Below, in pieces: positions 51,217-55,818 of a DNA stretch of 55,818 nt. The DNA is from Chloroflexota bacterium (lineage in GTDB: Bacteria; Chloroflexota; Dehalococcoidia; Lucifugimonadales; Lucifugimonadaceae). The DNA lies in contig PCAM01000010.1 in NCBI GenBank assembly GCA_002730555.1, forward strand, positions 1 through 55,818. Reading direction: 5' to 3'. The first letter of the stretch is position 1. Every line of letters begins with the position of its first letter. Below the pieces are notes generated by a model that worked only from the letters and a program-made list of their open reading frames with translations, did no database searches and was not told the DNA's origin. Both the position numbers and the translations under genes were made by a program.

Positions 51217-52260
51217 TTGAACCTGCGCTTTTCACTCGTCCTGGTGATCCTGGTATCGCTCTCGTCGATTGTCGTGACCTTCGTCGTTACGGACCACACC
51301 ATCGAACGGGTTTCCGAAGGCGTGCCGTTCTTCTACACGCTGCCGGAGGGCTCAATCAACAGGGTGGAGATCGACTCGCCAAACGGCGTCATTGCATTCG
51401 AGTTGGACCCGGTCGAAAACTACTGGATATTCGCCGGCGACGACACGATGCCGGTCGATCGCCAACGATGGAACGGTATCACCACCATCCTCGGCGGCCC
51501 GCGGTCACAGCGTCAGCTGGAGACATCGTTTGGCGACCCATCGCTCTACGGCCTCGAGATCCCGGACACCTCGGTCACCATCGGGCTGACCGATGGCTCG
51601 ACCGTCCGACTTCTCCTCGGTGATGAGACCCCAGACAGGTCCGGCAACTACGCCCAGCTTGAAGGATTCCCCCAGCTCGTCCTGGTCAGCTCGGCATGGG
51701 GCGAGGTTCTGACAGGGTTGATCGAGGACCCCCCGATACCTGAATGGCGCTACGATCTGAACGTCGCCGAGGTGACCGAGGTCGTTTTCCTCATCGATAA
51801 CGAGGTGGTCGGCGCCCTGGCCCTGGATATCGAGGCCGACCAGTGGCATGTCTGCAACCTGCCGCTCAAAGGCGACGCTGTTTGCGATGGCGATCTGGAT
51901 ATCGACGAGGCCACGGTGCTGGACCCGCTGCACGTCTTCGCCGACCCGGTGTTCATCGGCGTGGAAGAGGTCGGAGAGATCACCGACGAAGTGCAGGCGC
52001 TCTACGGCATTACCGATAACTCCCCGTACGCCACCGTGCGTTTCGAGGTACAGGTACAGCAAGGGGTGCGTCAGGCGAACCAGGTTTCCCTGACCCTGGG
52101 CGACTTGACTCCTGATGGCACAGGGATGTACGCCCTGGCCAACGAACAGCCTGATGTTCTCGTCATCGATGCCAAGTGGGGGCAGTCGATCCGGAATTTC
52201 TTCGACCTGCCCACCACGCTGGCGTCTGAAGAGCCCTCCACACCAGCCCCCGCCGGTTAA
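51217..52260 (+). CDS. DUF4340 family protein of the Gld-type ABC module
   Basis: A 347-residue protein starting at TTG 51217, four bases after the GldG-like gene. One N-terminal transmembrane helix or signal anchor (SLVLVILVSLSSIVVTFVV) is followed by repeated beta-rich units, each with I-x-x-[VI]-x-x-x-x-x-x-I/V and a 'GLxxP' type break (YGLEIPD, YGITDNS). The DUF4340 family often follows GldG genes and is of unknown role. Two cysteines (WHVCNLPLKGDAVCDG) could form a disulfide outside the membrane. No terminator with a T-run follows, only an 8-bp inverted repeat at 52267-52308. Confidence 0.8.
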   Translation: MNLRFSLVLVILVSLSSIVVTFVVTDHTIERVSEGVPFFYTLPEGSINRVEIDSPNGVIAFELDPVENYWIFAGDDTMPVDRQRWNGITTILGGPRSQRQLETSFGDPSLYGLEIPDTSVTIGLTDGSTVRLLLGDETPDRSGNYAQLEGFPQLVLVSSAWGEVLTGLIEDPPIPEWRYDLNVAEVTEVVFLIDNEVVGALALDIEADQWHVCNLPLKGDAVCDGDLDIDEATVLDPLHVFADPVFIGVEEVGEITDEVQALYGITDNSPYATVRFEVQVQQGVRQANQVSLTLGDLTPDGTGMYALANEQPDVLVIDAKWGQSIRNFFDLPTTLASEEPSTPAPAG

Positions 52261-52425
52261 CCATACCCGGGGCCAGGAATCCCGGCAGCCCAGGCAATCC
52301 GGCCCCGGCTCGCGTATCTTGTGTAACCGACGCTTAACCGTCAGGCTGACGCAGTCATCGCGTCTCCCGTTCCCAGACAAACGCACGAGGAGCCCGATGC
52401 GCTCGACACAAAGGAACAACACGCA

Positions 52426-53619
52426 ATGAATGCCGAGATCCTGGCGGTAGGCCACGAGCTGCTTATGGGCGAGATCGTGGACACAAACTCGTCTTACATC
52501 GCGCAACAGCTCGCGGGGACCGGGATCACGGTCCGCTGGATGTCGCACATCGGGGACAACATCGACCATCTCTCAGAGGCCTTCAAACGCGGTCTTAAAC
52601 GATCCGACATCGTGATCTCCACCGGAGGGCTTGGCCCGACGTCTGACGACCTAACTAGGGAAGCCGTCTCAAACGCCGTGGATGAGGAAATGAATGTCGA
52701 TCCCGATATCCTCTCCTGGCTTGAGGCGGTGTTCGCAAACCGTGGCATGGAGATGCCGCCGACCAACATCAAGCAGGCCATGCTGATCCCGTCCGCCACC
52801 TCCATCCCCAACCCCGACGGCACTGCGCCCGGCTGGTGGGTGGAGAAGGACGGAAAGCACGTCGTGATAATGCCTGGGCCGCCGCGCGAGCTCAAACAGG
52901 TCTGGGAAGTAACCGTGGGTCCGAGGTTCGCCGAGATATCCGGCACAGGCGTGACCGCGACACGCACCCTCAAAACTCTCGGTTTGTCCGAGGGCGGTAT
53001 CGACGAGATCCTGTCTGAACTGTTCGGCCAGGAGAACCCGTACCTTGGCATCTACGCCCACACGGACGGCATCCACCTCAGGATGATCGGTCGGGGCCTC
53101 GACCAGTCCGCCGCAGAGAAGGTCATCGGTCCGGTGGAAGCCGAGATACGCCGGCTTATCGGCGACTCGATCTGGGGAACGGACGAAGACACCCCCGCCG
53201 GCCGTGCCGCCTCGATCCTCATCGACCGAAACCAAACGCTGGCGGTTGTGGAAGGCGCAAGTGCCGGAGCGCTCGCCTCCATGCTCCATGCCCTACCGGA
53301 GCGCGAGTCGTTCTTCAGGGGAGCGCTGGTTCCCGGTTCAGGACCGGTCCACGCCGGGCACGACACGGCGTCCATCGACGAAAACGGGGCTGTCACTCTG
53401 GCGCACCTTGCGCGCGAAAGCCTGTCCGCTGACGTCGGGATCTCCGTGACCCCGGTCGATATGACCGATGGCATCGTCTACATCGGCATGGTGTCCAACT
53501 CTGGGACCCACGTCGCCAAGGGAAGATTCCCCCGACATAACCCCGAATGGTTGATGCAACGGTCCGCGACAACGGCCATTGTCCAACTGATGGACGCGCT
53601 ATCCTCGGACCGCATCTAA
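52426..53619 (+). CDS. cinA: CinA-like protein with degenerate deamidase domain
   Basis: A 397-residue CinA homologue, ATG 52426. The N-terminal molybdopterin-binding-like domain is normal (VGHELLMGEIVDTNSSYIA, TGGLGPTSDD, MPGPPRELKQ) and in the family acts on ADP-ribose or related pyrophosphates. The C-terminal domain of the PncC (nicotinamide-mononucleotide deamidase) type should carry an ES-C-T-G-G loop; here it reads VEGASAGA (275-282), and the following GGVVTYSN-like strand is GALVPGSG. So catalytic Ser and the later Tyr/Lys are missing and deamidase activity is unlikely. Kept as a full-length open frame without frameshift, so the domain probably serves a structural role. Confidence 0.85.
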   Translation: MNAEILAVGHELLMGEIVDTNSSYIAQQLAGTGITVRWMSHIGDNIDHLSEAFKRGLKRSDIVISTGGLGPTSDDLTREAVSNAVDEEMNVDPDILSWLEAVFANRGMEMPPTNIKQAMLIPSATSIPNPDGTAPGWWVEKDGKHVVIMPGPPRELKQVWEVTVGPRFAEISGTGVTATRTLKTLGLSEGGIDEILSELFGQENPYLGIYAHTDGIHLRMIGRGLDQSAAEKVIGPVEAEIRRLIGDSIWGTDEDTPAGRAASILIDRNQTLAVVEGASAGALASMLHALPERESFFRGALVPGSGPVHAGHDTASIDENGAVTLAHLARESLSADVGISVTPVDMTDGIVYIGMVSNSGTHVAKGRFPRHNPEWLMQRSATTAIVQLMDALSSDRI

Positions 53620-53825
53620 GAACCCGGGCTTAGGCTCGTGAAGTCCTTCTTCACACTTTTCGCATGCTCCGCCTTCGCGTTCCTACGGGTTCGGCGCTAT
53701 CATGCCGGACACCGGGCCGGCGTCGATTTGCGATGCTGGCCCGGCCACGAACACGCGTAATCGTGATTCGGTAGAAACTCAAGGCAGCCCGGTAACGCGG
53801 GCCATTTGATCTGACGGAGGCATTG

Positions 53826-55592
53826 ATGGCACAGGCGAAACAGTACGGAAGCGGCGCGGACGCCATGATTTCGGTCGACCAGGGCGCAGACCTGTTCGTG
53901 GAATCGATGCTGTCTAACAATGTCGAGTACCTGTTCATCAACTCAGGAACGGACACTTTCCCGATCCAGGAGAGCCTGGCTAAGTACATCGATCGCGGCC
54001 AAGACGTACCTGAAACCATTCTCTGTCTGGACGAAAAGATGGGGATGGCCGCCGCCCACGGTTATTTCATGATTTCAGGCCGGCCGCAGGTGCTGCTTGT
54101 ACACGTGGACTCCGGCACCCAAGCCGTGGGCGGAGCCGTCCACAACGCCCAGCGGGGACGCGCCGGGATCGTGTTCTGCGCCGGTCGAGCGCCGTACACC
54201 TATGAAGGTGAGATGGTCGGCGGCAAGAACATGAGCATCCACTGGATCCAGGAACAGCTGGACCAAGCCGGCGGCGTCCGCCCATTCACGAAGTGGGACT
54301 ACGAGGTGCGACGCCCGGAAAACCTTCAACGGATCATGCAGAGGGCGTTCCAGGTCGCAAGCTCTGAACCGGCGGGACTGGTCTATGTGACGCTTCCTCG
54401 TGAAGTCCTGATGGCCCCGATGGAGACGACGACCATCCCGGCGGCGGCACGACACGGTCGTGCGACAACGCCGCAAGCAGACCCCGAGGCGCTATCGGAA
54501 ACGGCGGCCATCCTGGCGTCCGCACAGAGACCCGTGATCATCACGTCGCAGTCCGGCCGCAACAAGAACGTCGTCGCACATATGACCCAGCTCGCAGAGT
54601 TGACAGGCGCCCCAGTGATCACGGAGCGCGTCCGGCTCAGCTTCCCGAGCGACCACCCGCTATCTGCGCCCACGGCCATGGAAGCTGACTACATCCGCAA
54701 TGCCGATGCAATCCTCGTTGTCGATACAGACATCCCGTGGATTCCGACCAACGTCCGGCCCGCCCCGGACGCCGCCGTCGTGTGGATCGATCAGGACCCG
54801 GTCAAAGACTCCATCCCGCTCTGGACCTTCCCGGCAGACATCCTGATGGAGGCGGACTCTTCCAAAGCGGTGCCGGCGCTCGTGTTCGAGATCAGGGAAC
54901 AGATGACCGCAGCGCAGTCTCAGGCCGCTTCAGAACGGGCAGCGAAGACGGGCGCGGCACACGAGGCGATCACGATCCAGAGTCGTGAGCGCTCAGAGAG
55001 CCTGTCCACCGAAAATCCGATAGCGCCCGACTGGCTGTCGCACTGCCTGGGTCAGGTCATGGCACCGGACGACATCCTTCTGAACGAGGCCGTTACAAAC
55101 GGCGGTTCCGTGATCAGCAACATCCCGCGCACCGTCCCAGGGACGATGCACGGCAGTGGCGGTTCGAGCCTGGGCTGGGCGTTAGGCGCAGCGTTTGGGG
55201 CCCGGCTTGCGGCGCCCGACAAGAACGTGGTCTGCACGGTCGGAGACGGCGCTTTTGTGTACGGCTGCCCGACCTCCAGCATCTGGGCGGCGCAGAAGTA
55301 CAATGCGCCTTTCCTGACGGTGATCTACAACAACCAGATCCACAACGCCCCCAGGATGGCAACCCTCGGCGGATACCCGGAAGGAGTCATCGACCGAACA
55401 AAGAACTTCGTCGGCATGGAGATATTCCCATCGCCCGACTACGCAACGCTCGCTGTGTCCTGCGGCGCGTACGGCGAGACCGTGGAGGATCCAGCAGAGG
55501 TCATCCCGGCGCTCAAACGGGCCTACGCGGCGATCGCGGAGGGCCAGCCGGCAGTGCTCGACGTGCGACTGGCGAGGCCGGCCCTGTCTTGA
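53826..55592 (+). CDS. Thiamine-diphosphate-dependent enzyme (acetolactate synthase/benzoylformate decarboxylase family)
   Basis: A 588-residue ThDP enzyme. ATG 53826 lies behind GGAGG. Three-domain order: Pyr domain (about 15-185) with catalytic Glu in CLDEKMGMAAAHGY, central Rossmann domain (205-340), and PP domain (about 390-585) with the GDGAFVYG ... YNN ThDP-Mg motif. It decarboxylates or carboligates 2-keto acids. The chain is longer than pyruvate decarboxylase at the linker (Ala/Glu-rich, 355-380). No small regulatory subunit (IlvN) follows, so biosynthetic acetolactate synthase is unlikely; a catabolic decarboxylase or lyase is favoured. Confidence 0.85.
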   Translation: MAQAKQYGSGADAMISVDQGADLFVESMLSNNVEYLFINSGTDTFPIQESLAKYIDRGQDVPETILCLDEKMGMAAAHGYFMISGRPQVLLVHVDSGTQAVGGAVHNAQRGRAGIVFCAGRAPYTYEGEMVGGKNMSIHWIQEQLDQAGGVRPFTKWDYEVRRPENLQRIMQRAFQVASSEPAGLVYVTLPREVLMAPMETTTIPAAARHGRATTPQADPEALSETAAILASAQRPVIITSQSGRNKNVVAHMTQLAELTGAPVITERVRLSFPSDHPLSAPTAMEADYIRNADAILVVDTDIPWIPTNVRPAPDAAVVWIDQDPVKDSIPLWTFPADILMEADSSKAVPALVFEIREQMTAAQSQAASERAAKTGAAHEAITIQSRERSESLSTENPIAPDWLSHCLGQVMAPDDILLNEAVTNGGSVISNIPRTVPGTMHGSGGSSLGWALGAAFGARLAAPDKNVVCTVGDGAFVYGCPTSSIWAAQKYNAPFLTVIYNNQIHNAPRMATLGGYPEGVIDRTKNFVGMEIFPSPDYATLAVSCGAYGETVEDPAEVIPALKRAYAAIAEGQPAVLDVRLARPALS

Positions 55593-55628
55593 AGGACACG
55601 GGGCGCTCACGACACCGTCAACGCGGTA

Positions 55629-55716
55629 CGCGACCCACCTCCAAACCTCCTTTCTCCCGGGGAAGAGGCCCATAACAGCCCCCTCCTAGTGAAGGAGGGG
55701 GCAGGGGGTGGTTAAC
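55629..55716 (+). repeat. Dispersed repeat family B, full copy
   Basis: CGCGACCCACCTCC, CCTCCTTTCTCCC, then CCCCCTCCTAGTGAAGGAGG hairpin and GGGTGGTTAA. Matches copies at 6287 (reverse) and 33992. Confidence 0.7.
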
Positions 55717-55749
55717 TACCGCGACTACGACCCTGTGCGACAAGACGCG

Positions 55750-55780
55750 AAAAGGCCCGGGCATTTCTCCCGGGCCTTTT
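55750..55780. terminator. Bidirectional intrinsic terminator
   Basis: AAAAGGCCCGGG and CCCGGGCCTTTT pair perfectly (12 bp, 7-base loop). T-runs result on both strands, so it can end the ThDP-enzyme transcript and the converging minus-strand gene whose stop is 3 bases away. Confidence 0.9.
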
Positions 55781-55783
55781 CCA

Positions 55784-55816
55784 TTAAACCTCTGTGAGCT
55801 GCTTGTACAGCTGTGG
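55784..55816 (-). CDS. C-terminal tail of a minus-strand gene entering from the right edge
   Basis: Reading leftward from 55816, ten codons (PQLYKQLTEV) end in TAA at 55786-55784. The stop lies 3 bases before a strong terminator, which is what a real gene end would show. Too short to name the product. Confidence 0.4.
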   Translation of the reverse strand, partial: PQLYKQLTEV

Positions 55817-55818
55817 GA

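Overview
This window is a gene-dense, high-GC stretch of a bacterial chromosome. The best fit is a member of the Chloroflexota, most likely a SAR202-like (Dehalococcoidia-related) free-living heterotroph. This placement is an inference. It rests on the gene mix (enolase-superfamily dehydratases, HpcH-type aldolases, a luciferase-like oxidoreductase fragment, CoxSLM molybdenum hydroxylase, many MFS carriers), on frequent TTG/GTG starts behind good Shine-Dalgarno sites, and on intergenic DNA packed with short dispersed repeats. I saw no rRNA, tRNA, CRISPR array, prophage or intact insertion sequence.

Layout. 1-800: the 3' end of a flavin oxidoreductase gene, then decayed DNA with an IS3-family transposase remnant. 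801-4499 (minus): a hypothetical protein, two tandem beta-propeller lyases resembling peptidyl-alpha-hydroxyglycine lyase, and a bicupin, divergent from an MFS carrier (4819-6261). 6570-12737: two tandem sugar-isomerase-like TIM barrels (minus), then an enolase-superfamily dehydratase and two tandem MFS carriers (plus). 13014-15684: DinB-like protein, NAD-dependent epimerase and metallo-hydrolase. 15940-20453: DEAD-box helicase (minus), a membrane-anchored winged-helix regulator, a probable new structured RNA on the minus strand near 19430-19572, and an MmcB-like nuclease-fold protein. 20690-25763: aminotransferase, two tandem HpcH/HpaI aldolases, an NTF2-like protein and a second enolase-superfamily enzyme. 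26082-33922: class II fumarase, MFS carrier, RidA-like protein, two tandem double-domain VOC proteins, another MFS carrier and a crotonase. 34096-38462: coxG divergent from a coxS-coxL-coxM operon. 38956-40920: S9 peptidase. 41196-47158 (minus): glyoxalase-II-like hydrolase, MutS, a membrane protein and a NifS/IscS-type desulfurase. 47619-52260: a Gld-type ABC export module with a DUF4340 protein. 52426-55592: CinA-like protein and a ThDP-dependent enzyme. The window ends at a strong terminator and the tail of a minus-strand gene.

How the genes work together. The first 38 kb reads as a catabolic archipelago. MFS carriers bring in small organic acids or sugars. Isomerases, epimerase and dehydratases convert sugar acids to 2-keto-3-deoxy acids. 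HpcH aldolases split these to pyruvate or similar products plus an aldehyde, and fumarase feeds the TCA cycle. The propeller lyases, VOC proteins, crotonase and molybdenum hydroxylase would handle less conventional compounds. The rest is housekeeping: DNA repair, cysteine desulfuration and membrane export.

Two global patterns stand out. Several enzyme families occur as adjacent tandem paralogue pairs. The intergenic gaps are mosaics of at least four short repeat families, which makes some upstream start choices spurious.
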